A stretch of DNA of 64,000 bases from Petrocella sp963666005 (GTDB taxonomy: Bacteria > Bacillota > Clostridia > Lachnospirales > Vallitaleaceae): positions 744,001 to 808,000 of the forward strand of contig OY762509.1 in assembly GCA_963666005.1 (NCBI GenBank), given 5' to 3'. Under the pieces are notes generated by a model. That model was not told the DNA's origin, ran no database searches, and was given only the letters and a program-made list of their open reading frames with translations. Shown here one piece after another: positions 17,708 to 26,409 of this stretch. A program made the position numbers and the translations under genes. The first letter of the stretch is position 1. Every line of letters starts with the position of its first letter.

Positions 17708-19753
17708 CTACTTATCCCACCTTGCTTTCATCAATGCAAACAGTTCTTCATCCCTAAGATGATTCTCCATATTCAAAATCAACATGACCTGCCTGTCGTC
17801 TTCTGAATACAAGAATTCACGTTGCCACTTGTAGAAATGGGGTCCATCACCCATGTTACGCAGATAGCTCATCAATCCTGTAAGCACATAAGCAGTCTGC
17901 TTGATATCTGTCAGACATTCATTTTCATAGAAAAGGTGCCACTTACCATGCTCCCTATTGCGCATTGCCTTATTGGCAGCTTCGTACAACTCTTTCGCCC
18001 TTCCAGCATGGTAGAAGGCCTTGAGATAATCACCCCCAAAGGCATGTTTAAGACTCACTGTTGCTTCATATGCACCGCTATAGCAGCCATCAAGCATTTT
18101 GGCCTGAAGCAGCATCGTATCTTTGTACAGTTCTTGATGTGCACCATCCATACTGGCCGCCGTCATTTCACAAGTTTTAAGGTAAGTACCATAACCTTTT
18201 GCAGCCTTTGAACATATTTCTTGATACCAACCCACCTGAGCCATCAAGTCACCGCCAGCAGTTGCCCACAACAAATGCTCTTGTCCTATACTTCGATCTT
18301 TCATATATTGTGAAATCAACATTCTTGGTACATGGTTGACGAATTGTTCACCGGCATGCTCATCTTCGTGAATGCCGTATGCCACGGCATTCTTATGGTA
18401 ATCCACCAAACTTTCACTAACTTTCTGGGCGTTCTCACTACCATAATAGGCTACTGCGTAAGCCATGCGATGAGCGTTTATATCTACATCACCCTCTTGC
18501 CAAATCTTAGAGATGAAATCTAGGTAGTAGACATGCGGCTTAATATTTGAACAGTTGACAATCCAATAATCATCTATATCATTCTCTAGGACGCTCTTAA
18601 GCTCATTGCTGACAAACTCAGGTGAGTTCGGTAGCAACGTCATATGATTGGCAGCCTGCAAATCATAGAAGGACACATGATAATAAATACCATGGCTACC
18701 TTTATCCCCTTCGTTAGGCAAAGCAACAATTCTCGGATTGTGATTTTCCTGACGCCTTGATACCATCTTACCATAACCATTGTCAGCCCATATTTTGATA
18801 ATATCTTCAGGTAGCTTAAGGTAACCGCCACTATATAATTCCATTGTTTCACCGTAGAGGTTGGTGCAACATATCGCCTCGGGACGAATACTTTTCACTA
18901 GTTTGTACTGCTTTTCTATAAGTTGCCCCATGAGCTCGCCTCTGGATTCATTTGTATTATATCTTGGGTCACTTGCCCAGAATGGACAGTCTCCTTGCCC
19001 CCGAAAACCAAGGTTCCAAACCACGTTCAAGTCCTGCTGTCTTCTTATGCCTTCTTCCCAGAGCTTGTGAAATTTATCGGGGTGCTCATCATAGGATGGG
19101 TTAAGCTCTGGATATGCTCTTGAGAACATTTCAGCCCCCAAAGGCTCTGCATGATGATGGCTGATATACAATCCCCTATCACTTGCCATTTTTCTATAAG
19201 TCACACTGTTTTTATCTGTTCCGGGAATAATCATATTTCCACCACAGCGAAGCAAGCTCTCAAAAACCATCTCCCATGGCTTATGCTTATCCCTATCAAG
19301 ATACCATTTATGAAGGAGTACTTCGTCGTTCACAAACCAGCCTCGCAGTTTGACAGCAAAAGGCTCTGATGCATACTCATAACCGTCTTCCAACACGTAC
19401 GCTTCTTGTTGAACAAAAGTCTGGTCGTTCCAAAACCAAAACTCGTGAACCCCTAGCACTACTTTACTGATATGATACAGACCGTACACAAAGCCAAGTT
19501 CATCAACTGCTTGTATGACCATCTTTCCTACATAATTTTCATTCTGTTCCTTTGAAACAAGTCTTGTTGTGATTCTGAAACACCCATGCTCCCAAATTTC
19601 TTTGACTTTTTCTAATTCAATCGCAGAACCGACATTATCCGTTTTTTTACATAGACGATCAATATCTCTATTCAAATCTGATATAGCGTGTTGAACAGGG
19701 TTGCTTGACATCTCTGACTTTATCTTGGTATTGCTGTTGATTATAATCTGCAT
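17708..19753 (-). CDS. GH115-like (alpha-glucuronidase family) protein
   Basis: A 681-residue protein resembling glycoside hydrolase family 115, which removes (4-O-methyl)glucuronic acid from xylan. Supporting segments: LRGWFVNDEVLL (family 'RGxFxNDE'), CGGNMIIPGTD, GLYISHHHAEPLG, VVWNLGFRGQGDCPFW, YYHVSFYDLQAANHMTLLP and ANHM-type ends of strands. It is shorter than typical GH115 enzymes (usually 800 or more) and lacks the C-terminal accessory domain and any signal peptide, so it should act in the cytosol on imported oligomers. The ribosome site is weak (AGAAAGG, 13 bases away). It stands alone between terminators. The fold assignment is moderate; the catalytic residues were not assigned. 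Confidence 0.6.
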   Translation of the reverse strand: MQIIINSNTKIKSEMSSNPVQHAISDLNRDIDRLCKKTDNVGSAIELEKVKEIWEHGCFRITTRLVSKEQNENYVGKMVIQAVDELGFVYGLYHISKVVLGVHEFWFWNDQTFVQQEAYVLEDGYEYASEPFAVKLRGWFVNDEVLLHKWYLDRDKHKPWEMVFESLLRCGGNMIIPGTDKNSVTYRKMASDRGLYISHHHAEPLGAEMFSRAYPELNPSYDEHPDKFHKLWEEGIRRQQDLNVVWNLGFRGQGDCPFWASDPRYNTNESRGELMGQLIEKQYKLVKSIRPEAICCTNLYGETMELYSGGYLKLPEDIIKIWADNGYGKMVSRRQENHNPRIVALPNEGDKGSHGIYYHVSFYDLQAANHMTLLPNSPEFVSNELKSVLENDIDDYWIVNCSNIKPHVYYLDFISKIWQEGDVDINAHRMAYAVAYYGSENAQKVSESLVDYHKNAVAYGIHEDEHAGEQFVNHVPRMLISQYMKDRSIGQEHLLWATAGGDLMAQVGWYQEICSKAAKGYGTYLKTCEMTAASMDGAHQELYKDTMLLQAKMLDGCYSGAYEATVSLKHAFGGDYLKAFYHAGRAKELYEAANKAMRNREHGKWHLFYENECLTDIKQTAYVLTGLMSYLRNMGDGPHFYKWQREFLYSEDDRQVMLILNMENHLRDEELFALMKARWDK

Positions 19754-19898
19754 TATCTCTTGTACGCCTTTCTACTTACAACATATCTTCCACACAACAT
19801 TATAGCAATCCTCTACACAATCTCACCACTGAAAATAGTCGCTAAAAAATACAAAATGGCGTTTTAATATTTTCAGAAGCTATGCCACAAGATGCAAA

Positions 19899-19938
19899 AA
19901 GAGTCCAAGTCGAATGACAATCGACTTGGACTCTCTTT
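19899..19938. terminator. Hairpin terminator
   Basis: GAGTCCAAGTCGA and TCGACTTGGACTC form a perfect 13-pair stem with a 7-base loop, flanked by A- and T-rich runs. On the minus strand it ends the FAH-family gene. Confidence 0.85.
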
Positions 19939-19979
19939 ATTAGTTTCACTTATGCACAATCTGTAGAGATACGAAAAAA

Positions 19980-20837
19980 TTACTCCACAACATTCTTCAA
20001 GCTACCCACACCTTCGACAATGATTTCCACTGTCGACCCACTTTTTAATAGACGTGGTGGGTTAAAGCCCATCCCAACGCCGCTAGGCGTTCCCGTTGCA
20101 ATGACATCGCCAGGGTTTAAGGTCATCCCTTTGGACAGCCATTCCACTAAGGCATCTATGGGATGAATCATCAGACCGGTATTGGAATCTTGACGTAGCT
20201 CGCCATCGACAACACTTTGTATCTTAAGGTCACTCGGATTCGAAAGCTCATCTTTTGTCACAACCCAAGGTCCTATAGGGCAAAAAGTATCCAAACTCTT
20301 ACCTTTGAACCACTGCTGGTGGCTTAATTGAACATCCCTTGCCGACACATCGTTCAGAATAGTGTACCCATAAATATAGTCGAATGCCTCTTCTTTTTTG
20401 ATATTAATGCCTTGCTTGCCAATGACTATTGCCAGCTCTGCCTCATAGTCAATGGAATTTGTCACCCCTTCATGTAGCATTATTGTGCCGCCATGAGGAA
20501 TGATCGACGACTGGGCTTTCGTGAAGAACACAGGTACTTCTTTGACTCTTTCCAAGTCATCCACACTGCCGTCAAATTCCTTTATATGGTCTACGTAGTT
20601 CTTACCGATACACATAATGTCTTTGGTGGGTATGACAGGTGACATTAGCTTTACCTTGGACCATTCTAGGCTTTGCGGTAATGTCTCAACAGAATTATGT
20701 GTATTAAAATAGTCAATCACTTCTTGAAATGTCATGAATGAACGGCATGTGTCAGAGTTTGTCAACACTCTATTGTCTTCCTCGTCATATATGCCCCATT
20801 GTCTTTTATCTTCAATCTCAAAACTTACGATTTTCAT
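19980..20837 (-). CDS. Fumarylacetoacetate hydrolase family protein
   Basis: A 285-residue FAH-family enzyme. The N-terminal part is the small domain; the catalytic domain starts near residue 70. Metal-binding and fold motifs are present: CIGKNYVDHIKEF, SIDYEAELAIVIGK (with the two acidic metal ligands), GYTILNDVSARDVQ and ATGTPSGVGMGFNPP. Family members hydrolyse or decarboxylate diketo acids, for example 2,4-diketo-3-deoxy sugar acids or 2-oxohepta-diene-dioates. AAGAAGGAACC precedes the start. It is monocistronic here. A role in sugar-acid breakdown with the nearby GH115-like protein is possible but not shown. Confidence 0.85.
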   Translation of the reverse strand: MKIVSFEIEDKRQWGIYDEEDNRVLTNSDTCRSFMTFQEVIDYFNTHNSVETLPQSLEWSKVKLMSPVIPTKDIMCIGKNYVDHIKEFDGSVDDLERVKEVPVFFTKAQSSIIPHGGTIMLHEGVTNSIDYEAELAIVIGKQGINIKKEEAFDYIYGYTILNDVSARDVQLSHQQWFKGKSLDTFCPIGPWVVTKDELSNPSDLKIQSVVDGELRQDSNTGLMIHPIDALVEWLSKGMTLNPGDVIATGTPSGVGMGFNPPRLLKSGSTVEIIVEGVGSLKNVVE

Positions 20838-20965
20838 CTTGGTTCCTTCTTTCTCCTCAATATAAGCATAAGCGTCATCCTATAATGATTATCTGCAACA
20901 TCTCACATTCATTTTAACATCAAGTCTACAGCACCATCTATGGTGTGTCTATGTTTACAGCAAAC

Positions 20966-21009
20966 AAAAAAAGCATCATACCGTCAAAATTTTCTTCCGG
21001 CATGATGCA
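20966..21009 (-). terminator. Terminator of the hydrogenase operon
   Basis: On the minus strand GCATCATGCCG pairs with CGGTATGATGC (one G-U), followed by TTTTTTTG. It lies 15 bases after the hydA-like stop codon. Confidence 0.85.
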
Positions 21010-21023
21010 TTGCTACTAATTAT

Positions 21024-22745
21024 TCATTCTCTACCGCAATAGTGCGTATGCAGCAATTCATGCGACTTGTGACTGTTTGGATGTTCCAAAAATGTCTCAT
21101 AGATTTTCTTCACAGAAGGGTTGTCGTGAGACTTTCTAAGGGCTTGCCCCTTATCGATGGTGTACAGGGCATCGATTCTTTTCTGACGAATCTCGTTATT
21201 GGTCGTGTAAGGCTGACCACCACCACCAATACAACCGCCTGGACAGCACATAACCTCGATGAAAGTATAATCGCTTTCTCCTGACTTGATTTGCTCCAAT
21301 ATGGTCTTGGCATTGTCTAAGCCATGCGCGATACCAACCTTCACCTCTGTGCCCTTTAGGTCAATTGAGGCACCTTTAAGTCCTTCCATTCCTCTGACAG
21401 CTTCAAATTCAAGAGCTTCTAGTGTTTCACCTGTCACCGTTTCATAAACAGTTCTAAGGGCAGCTTCCATAACACCACCAGTAGCACCAAAAATCACTGC
21501 TGCTCCTGTGGATTCACCTAGTGGATCATCAAAATCACCATCCGATAACCAACTGAACACAATGCCCTCGTTCTTTAACATCCTTGCCAACTCTCTCGTC
21601 GTTAGCACATAATCAACATCCCTGAAACCACTGTCTACCATTTCCGGACGAGCCGCTTCGTGCTTCTTCGCAGTACATGGCATAACCGATACAACCACAA
21701 TGTCCTCAGGCGGGATACCTGCCTTCTCTGCATAATAGGTCTTAGTGACCGCACCGAACATCTGTTGAGGGGATTTGCATGACGAAACATGTACCAGCAA
21801 CTCCGGATAATACATCTCGATATAATTGATCCAACCTGGACTACATGAAGTCAGCATTGGCAGAACACCACCATTTTGTATCCTATGAAGAAGTTCTGTC
21901 CCTTCCTCAAGAATCGTCAGGTCCGCTGTAAAGTTGGTATCAAACACCTTATCGAATCCTAACATCCTAAGAGACGTCACCAACTTGCCTGTTGAAATCT
22001 CGCCCGGTGCCATATCGAACTCCTCAGCGATGGATACCCTGACCGCAGGCGCCACCTGAACAACCACATGCTTCTTATCCTTATGAATGGCTTCCCAGAC
22101 ATAATCTGTATCATCTTTCTCGTGGATGGCACCTACCGGACAGACCAGAACACATTGTCCACATAGAACGCAATCCACATCGCTCAACTCTTTGCCATAC
22201 TCCGGTGTAATTGCAACATCCACACTTCTGTTATGTGTATACAGAATACCAACATTCTGTATATGATGACAGGCTTCTGCGCATCTACCGCATTTGATGC
22301 ATTTATTCGGGTTCCTGACAATCGACCTTGTGGATACATCTAGTGGCATCTTATTCCCAGAGCGAACGCCTTTCACATCTCCTACGCCGTACTTCGCTGT
22401 CAATTGTCTCAGCTCACAATTACCATTTCTGATACAAGTCAAACACGCCTGTGGATGATCTGCAAGGGTCAGCTCCAGTATCGTCCTCACTGTCTCCCTA
22501 ACAACAGGCGTGTTGGTATGAACCACCATACCTTCTGTCACCTTGGTCGAACAAGCTGTTACGAGATTATTCATGCCCTTCACTTCCACAGAGCATATCC
22601 GACAATTGGCCTTGACCTTCTGATCCGGATGATGACAAAGGGTAGGGACGAATATCCCGATGCTTTTTGCCGCCTCAACAATGGTCATATCCGAATCCAC
22701 CATTGCTTTTATTCCATTGATTTCCATCTCAATCTGCTTGCTCAC
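21024..22745 (-). CDS. hydA: [FeFe] hydrogenase catalytic subunit (HydA/HndD type), GTG start
   Basis: A 573-residue iron-only hydrogenase. Modules in order: N-terminal [2Fe-2S] domain (CHHPDQKVKANCRIC), His-Cys [4Fe-4S] site (HPQACLTCIRNGNC), two ferredoxin clusters (CIKCGRCAEACH and CVLCGQCVLVCP), then the H-cluster domain. The H-cluster motifs are TSCSPGW near 296, MPCTAKKHEA near 352 and the CCPGGC motif near 496. The start is a GTG whose codon overlaps the TGA of the upstream hydB-like gene, with CAGGAGGTGG just before it. It makes or uses H2 with the NADH-linked partner subunits. It ends without the extra C-terminal [2Fe-2S] domain of longer HydA proteins. Confidence 0.95.
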   Translation of the reverse strand: MSKQIEMEINGIKAMVDSDMTIVEAAKSIGIFVPTLCHHPDQKVKANCRICSVEVKGMNNLVTACSTKVTEGMVVHTNTPVVRETVRTILELTLADHPQACLTCIRNGNCELRQLTAKYGVGDVKGVRSGNKMPLDVSTRSIVRNPNKCIKCGRCAEACHHIQNVGILYTHNRSVDVAITPEYGKELSDVDCVLCGQCVLVCPVGAIHEKDDTDYVWEAIHKDKKHVVVQVAPAVRVSIAEEFDMAPGEISTGKLVTSLRMLGFDKVFDTNFTADLTILEEGTELLHRIQNGGVLPMLTSCSPGWINYIEMYYPELLVHVSSCKSPQQMFGAVTKTYYAEKAGIPPEDIVVVSVMPCTAKKHEAARPEMVDSGFRDVDYVLTTRELARMLKNEGIVFSWLSDGDFDDPLGESTGAAVIFGATGGVMEAALRTVYETVTGETLEALEFEAVRGMEGLKGASIDLKGTEVKVGIAHGLDNAKTILEQIKSGESDYTFIEVMCCPGGCIGGGGQPYTTNNEIRQKRIDALYTIDKGQALRKSHDNPSVKKIYETFLEHPNSHKSHELLHTHYCGRE

Positions 22746-24013
22746 CCTACCACCTCCTGAACGTCCTCTTCACCCTCTTGTGAATAACTCAAGTATTCCT
22801 CCCTATAGTACTCAAGCGATGATGACAAGCTATTGCCAGCAGCCATTCCCAACCCGCAAAACGCGGCCCTTTGCATGGTTCTTGTATACCTATCAAGAGT
22901 ATCAATATCTTCAACCGTCGCCTTGCCTGCAAGAACCTTATCAATAATAAAGTTAGATTGACGCAGGCCTTCTCGGCAGGGCGTGCATTTACCACAGCTT
23001 TCATGCAGGAAAAATTCAACCCTGTTTTGCACGTTCTCAATAATAGACCTGGTCTCATCCAGAACAAAGATGGCACCTGAACCGATGGTAATCCCTTCCT
23101 CACGACAAGCTTTATAATCAAGGGCCACATTCAGACGACTCGGTGGTACCAGAACACCCGAAGCCCCGCCGATATTCACAGCCTTAATATTCTTCCCGTC
23201 TTTGATACCACCACCATAATGCTCAATGATTTCCCTGAAGGTGGTGCCATATGGCACTTCGAAGACACCTCTGTGATTGACATCTCCGGATAAGGAGATC
23301 AACTTGGTGCCTCTACTGTACTCCGTGCCGAACGAATGATACCAAACCGGCCCGTTTTGAAGTATTCTTGGTATATTACAGAGTGTCTCAACATTATTGA
23401 TCAACGTTGGTTTCCCCCATAAGCCACTGGTAGTCGGGTATGGAGGTTTTAATCTCGGACGGCCTTTTTTCCCTTCTATGGACGAAAGCATTGCTGTTTC
23501 TTCACCGCACAGATAACTGCCGGCACCGGAAAAAATCTCCAAAGTCAGATCAAAACCGCTGTCTAGTATGTTCTTGCCAAGAAACCCTTCCTTTTCAGCT
23601 GTTTCGATGCTTGCCTTCAAACTTTGCTGGGCTTCTGGATACTCATGCCTTACGTAGATATAGCCTTTGTTCGCACCTGCCAGATATGCTGCAATGATCA
23701 TGCCTTCAAGTAACAGAAAAGGGTTCTTTTTTATCAGGTAACGGTCCTTAAAAGTGCCTGGCTCACCTTCATCAGCATTACAGACAATATATTTGGATAA
23801 TGACTCATTTTCTCGAACGGCTTTTATTTTGACACCTGTAGGGAATGCTGCACCGCCACGGCCTCTAAGACCTGAGTCCATTAACATATCCAAGCTGTTA
23901 GTAATCGGTATGGCCAATGCTTTGCGAAGACCTTGAAAGCCTCCAAAGGTTATATAGGTGCCAATGTCAGCCATACCCTCAAGGGTCAAATTGAATACGG
24001 ATGCATCAGTCAT
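22742..24013 (-). CDS. hydB: Short NuoF-like hydrogenase subunit (HydB/HndC type)
   Basis: A 423-residue NADH- and FMN-binding subunit. FMN/NADH motifs are intact: GLRGRGGAAFPTGVK, NADEGEPGTFKDR, GAGSYLCGEETAM. The [4Fe-4S] ligands are in ESCGKCTPCREG with a later FCGLG. I take the ATG at 24013 because GGGAGGTG lies upstream; a longer frame would add nine residues inside the previous gene. Unlike most HydB/HndC proteins it has no N-terminal thioredoxin-like [2Fe-2S] domain, and it ends soon after the NADH_4Fe-4S domain without the usual C-terminal pair of ferredoxin clusters. It couples NAD(H) to the HydA subunit. Confidence 0.92.
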   Translation of the reverse strand: MTDASVFNLTLEGMADIGTYITFGGFQGLRKALAIPITNSLDMLMDSGLRGRGGAAFPTGVKIKAVRENESLSKYIVCNADEGEPGTFKDRYLIKKNPFLLLEGMIIAAYLAGANKGYIYVRHEYPEAQQSLKASIETAEKEGFLGKNILDSGFDLTLEIFSGAGSYLCGEETAMLSSIEGKKGRPRLKPPYPTTSGLWGKPTLINNVETLCNIPRILQNGPVWYHSFGTEYSRGTKLISLSGDVNHRGVFEVPYGTTFREIIEHYGGGIKDGKNIKAVNIGGASGVLVPPSRLNVALDYKACREEGITIGSGAIFVLDETRSIIENVQNRVEFFLHESCGKCTPCREGLRQSNFIIDKVLAGKATVEDIDTLDRYTRTMQRAAFCGLGMAAGNSLSSSLEYYREEYLSYSQEGEEDVQEVVG

Positions 24014-24482
24014 GATCGTTACACCTCCCATAAGTTGCAAGAATGCCCTCTAGGTCTTCAGGCTTAAGATTCCCATAGATTTCGTCATTGATCTTTATCA
24101 CTGGCGACATATAACAACCGCCAAGACAGTTGACACTTTCAAGGGTAAAATTCCTGTCTTTAGTTGTCTGCCCAATCTTGATGTCAAGCAACTCGTCAAG
24201 ATGTTGATGTACCGCCTCTTTGCCCGCATTAACACAGGGTGCATTGGTACAGATGCGAATGATGTTTCGCCCTCTTGGTTCAAGAGATATTTCACTGTAA
24301 AAGGAAGCTGTAGAATACACCCGGCAACGGGTCACTCCTAGCTCCTTGGCAATACGGCCTACATCCCGATCACTGATATAATTGTATTCATTATTATCCT
24401 GAGTTCTGAGTAATTCCTGCAGTAAGTGCGGCGAGGTGCTTCTTGGTTCCTGTAATACCTTTGTTCCTGAGATTGTTGTCAT
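24006..24482 (-). CDS. hydC: NuoE-like [2Fe-2S] hydrogenase subunit (HydC/HndA type)
   Basis: A 158-residue thioredoxin-like [2Fe-2S] protein. The four cluster cysteines are visible as CTNAPC and, about 40 residues later, CLGGC; an N-terminal helical part precedes them (RIAKELGVTRCRVYSTASFY). It passes electrons between the FMN subunit and the catalytic subunit. It is the first gene of the coupled hydC-hydB-hydA operon and overlaps the next gene by eight bases. GGGGGA precedes the start. A long structured leader lies upstream. Confidence 0.93.
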   Translation of the reverse strand: MTTISGTKVLQEPRSTSPHLLQELLRTQDNNEYNYISDRDVGRIAKELGVTRCRVYSTASFYSEISLEPRGRNIIRICTNAPCVNAGKEAVHQHLDELLDIKIGQTTKDRNFTLESVNCLGGCYMSPVIKINDEIYGNLKPEDLEGILATYGRCNDHD

Positions 24483-24505
24483 AAAGATTCCCCCAATTCA
24501 TTCAT

Positions 24506-24614
24506 CAACCCTATAGGTTGCACTGGCAGCAACCGAATGGATGTTGCTATCATGATGCCATCACATTCTCCATAGAATCATCATGATAGGTGTTGAAAGT
24601 CAGTATAGGGGATT
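24506..24614 (-). ncRNA. Candidate structured leader RNA (three-way junction) of the hydrogenase operon
   Basis: In the hydC 5' leader three helices can form. P1: CCCTATA (24509-24515) with TATAGGG (24604-24610), extended by CAA/TTG. P2: TATCATGATG (24548-24557) with CATCATGATA (24579-24588), capped by ATTCT/AGAAT. P3: GGTTGC (24516-24521) with GCAACC (24529-24534). P1 encloses P2 and P3. I do not recognise it as a named riboswitch class. It lies 25 bases upstream of the hydC start, where it could affect translation. Confidence 0.45.
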
Positions 24615-24639
24615 GAAAATAGGACTTCAAGAATTGATA

Positions 24640-24677
24640 AAACAAAGACGCAGGTAGTATTTGTAATTCCTACGTCT
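24640..24677 (-). terminator. Promoter-proximal terminator-like hairpin in the hydrogenase leader
   Basis: On the minus strand AGACGTAGG pairs with CCTGCGTCT (one G-U) and is followed by TTGTTTT. It begins only about six bases after the predicted transcription start, so it is either a 5' protective hairpin or an attenuator. Confidence 0.45.
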
Positions 24678-24689
24678 ATTTCGTATAAT

Positions 24690-24719
24690 ATTATAACATA
24701 TTGTTCTTTTAAAAAACAA
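24690..24719 (-). promoter_or_regulatory. Promoter of the hydrogenase operon
   Basis: TTGTTT (24719-24714) and TATAAT (24695-24690) are 18 bases apart on the minus strand, with an extended TGT before the -10. Its -35 box lies inside the T-run of the terminator of the upstream HxlR gene. Confidence 0.65.
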
Positions 24720-24757
24720 AGCATCGTACTTATGTCGTTTAGGGCATAAGCCGATGC
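24711..24757 (-). terminator. Terminator of the HxlR regulator gene
   Basis: On the minus strand GCATCGG-CTTATG pairs with CATAAG-TA-CGATGC, followed by TTTGTTTTTT. The T-run doubles as the -35 region of the hydrogenase promoter. The rest of the gap from 24758 to 24858 shows nothing clear. Confidence 0.75.
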
Positions 24758-24858
24758 AATAAATGAATAACAAATTAAAGTTTATAGTGAAAATTTGTAA
24801 AATTCTTAACGTTAACTTATAAACGATATAGGGACTTGTAATACAAGCAAACAAGAAC

Positions 24859-25206
24859 TTAATTCACCGCCTTCTCTGGTGCCATTTTCTCAATATAGCG
24901 GTTCCCCCACGCTTCCATAGCATTCAAGACTGTAATGAAATCCTCACCAATCTCTGTCAGGTCATATTCTACTTTAGGCGGTATCTGAGGGTATACCGTC
25001 CTTCTTATAATACCGTATTCTTCCAAAGATCTCAGTTGCCTTGTCAATGTGGTCTGTGTCATATCCGGCAACATTCGCTGAAGTTCATTGAATCTGTATG
25101 TACCATCACTAAGGGCGTGTAAAATAACCAAGGCCCATTTTCCTGATAAGATTTTCTGTGCTGTGGCATAGGGACACACGCCAAATAATTCCTCTAGACT
25201 TTTCAT
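24859..25206 (-). CDS. HxlR-family transcriptional regulator
   Basis: A 115-residue winged-helix regulator. The HxlR signature is clear: CPYATAQKILSGKWALVILHAL, FNELQRMLPDMTQTTLTRQLRSLEEYGIIRR and YDLTEIGEDF. One Cys (Cys11) sits at the position used for redox or electrophile sensing in family members such as YodB and HypR. AGGAGG precedes the start. It is divergent from the SDR-family gene at 25384, and a near-palindrome TAGTATC-6-GGTACTA lies between them, so it probably controls that gene in answer to electrophile or quinone stress. Confidence 0.9.
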   Translation of the reverse strand: MKSLEELFGVCPYATAQKILSGKWALVILHALSDGTYRFNELQRMLPDMTQTTLTRQLRSLEEYGIIRRTVYPQIPPKVEYDLTEIGEDFITVLNAMEAWGNRYIEKMAPEKAVN

Positions 25207-25240
25207 CTGAATCCTCCTAAATCAATCTCGATCTATTATA

Positions 25241-25260
25241 TAGTATCTTTTATGGTACTA
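25241..25260. promoter_or_regulatory. Candidate HxlR operator
   Basis: TAGTATCTTTTATGGTACTA is an imperfect inverted repeat with GTA(C)-type arms like those of known HxlR sites. It lies about 35 bases upstream of the HxlR start, in the divergent promoter region. A plus-strand promoter (TTGTTT at 25281, TATAAT at 25303) for the SDR gene is close by. Confidence 0.45.
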
Positions 25261-25383
25261 TCCATCATAAAAGAGCGTACTTGTTTAATAAATTGTATAA
25301 ACTATAATAATCATATAAGCATTATAACACTGAGATGATAAGAACGTCAAAATAAACCCCACAGAATATAAGGAGGCAACACA

Positions 25384-26244
25384 ATGAAGTATCTCGTAAC
25401 AGGCGCCACAGGTAAATTAGGCCAAAAAGTAGTAAAGGCATTACTCAAATCACTTTCACCTTCTGATCTTGCTGTCAGTGTAAGGGATCCTAAAAAAGCC
25501 GAAGATTTGAAAAATCTCGGTGTGGATGTCCGGCATGGTGACTTTGACGAACCTGAAGCATTGGTAGAAACCTTCTCCGGTATTAACCGATTGCTGATTA
25601 TTTCTACCGATGGTGACAATGAAACACGTATCCGCCAGCATAAGAATGCCGTAGATGCTGCAAGCAAAGCTGGTGTTGATTTTATCGCATACACAAGTGT
25701 TGGCAACGCCCAGGAAAGTGATTTATTCCTTGCTGTCGTACACAAAACAACAGAGGATGCCATCAAAGCAACTGGCATTAATTATGCATTTCTTCGCAAT
25801 AATTGGTACCTTGAGAACGAAGCGTCCAGCATCGCTGGTGCTTTGGCTGGGGGTCCCTGGATCACTTCAGCCGGTAACGGCAAAGTCGGTTGGGCGCCCC
25901 AGCAAGATTATGCGGAAGCTGCTGCCAACGTGCTTCTAGACACTTCAGTAACCAATGCCACCTACGAATTATCAGGGCCGCTTCTCACACAGCATGAACT
26001 TGTTGATGCCGTTGGGAAAGTCATTGGTAAAAACATCACCCTCAATGATGTCGATGACAACACATATGGCGAAACCATGGCCAGCGTCGGTGTGCCCGAT
26101 TTCATCGTTCCGATGCTTGTGTCCATTCAAAAAGATATTCGCGAAGGTACATTGGAAGTTGTCAGTGATGACTTTGAAAAATTGCTTGGTCGTCCAGTAA
26201 CACCTCTTGAAGATGCCTTGAAGACAATCATTGAAAACTTATAA
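25384..26244 (+). CDS. NmrA/QorB-like NAD(P)H:quinone oxidoreductase (SDR)
   Basis: A 286-residue atypical SDR resembling QOR2/YtfG. The N-terminal nucleotide motif is VTGATGKLGQKVVKALL. Later segments YTSVGNAQESD, HKTTEDAIKATGINYAFLRNNWYLEN and GKVGWAPQQDYAEAAANVL match that subfamily. TAAGGAGG lies seven bases before the start. In many bacteria this gene pairs with a divergent HxlR regulator, as here, in defence against quinones or reactive aldehydes. A perfect 24-pair hairpin ends the transcript. Confidence 0.87.
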   Translation: MKYLVTGATGKLGQKVVKALLKSLSPSDLAVSVRDPKKAEDLKNLGVDVRHGDFDEPEALVETFSGINRLLIISTDGDNETRIRQHKNAVDAASKAGVDFIAYTSVGNAQESDLFLAVVHKTTEDAIKATGINYAFLRNNWYLENEASSIAGALAGGPWITSAGNGKVGWAPQQDYAEAAANVLLDTSVTNATYELSGPLLTQHELVDAVGKVIGKNITLNDVDDNTYGETMASVGVPDFIVPMLVSIQKDIREGTLEVVSDDFEKLLGRPVTPLEDALKTIIENL

Positions 26245-26258
26245 GCCATAAAACTTGC

Positions 26259-26312
26259 ATGAAATTAGAAAAGACCATCTATACACACATAGATGGTCTT
26301 TTCTAATTTCAT
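26259..26312. terminator. Very long perfect hairpin terminator
   Basis: A perfect 24-pair stem (left arm begins ATGAAATTAGAAAAGACC, right arm ends GGTCTTTTCTAATTTCAT) with a 6-base loop. It lies 14 bases past the stop of the SDR gene. Confidence 0.85.
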
Positions 26313-26409
26313 GTTGTTTTTCTTTTCTATCAGGGATAAAATTAAACTATGAATACCCATCTCTTAAACAGACCATTGTCCACCTCTGTCTGACGAAAGC
26401 CTGATCACT

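Noticed and set aside
24506..24614. Naming the hydrogenase leader as a known riboswitch class
   Set aside because: I could not match its conserved bases to a class I know; reported only as a structured candidate.
25347..25778. 143-residue minus-strand open frame opposite the SDR gene
   Set aside because: It lies antisense to a clear SDR-family gene, has no ribosome site and shows no domain features; a frame shadow.
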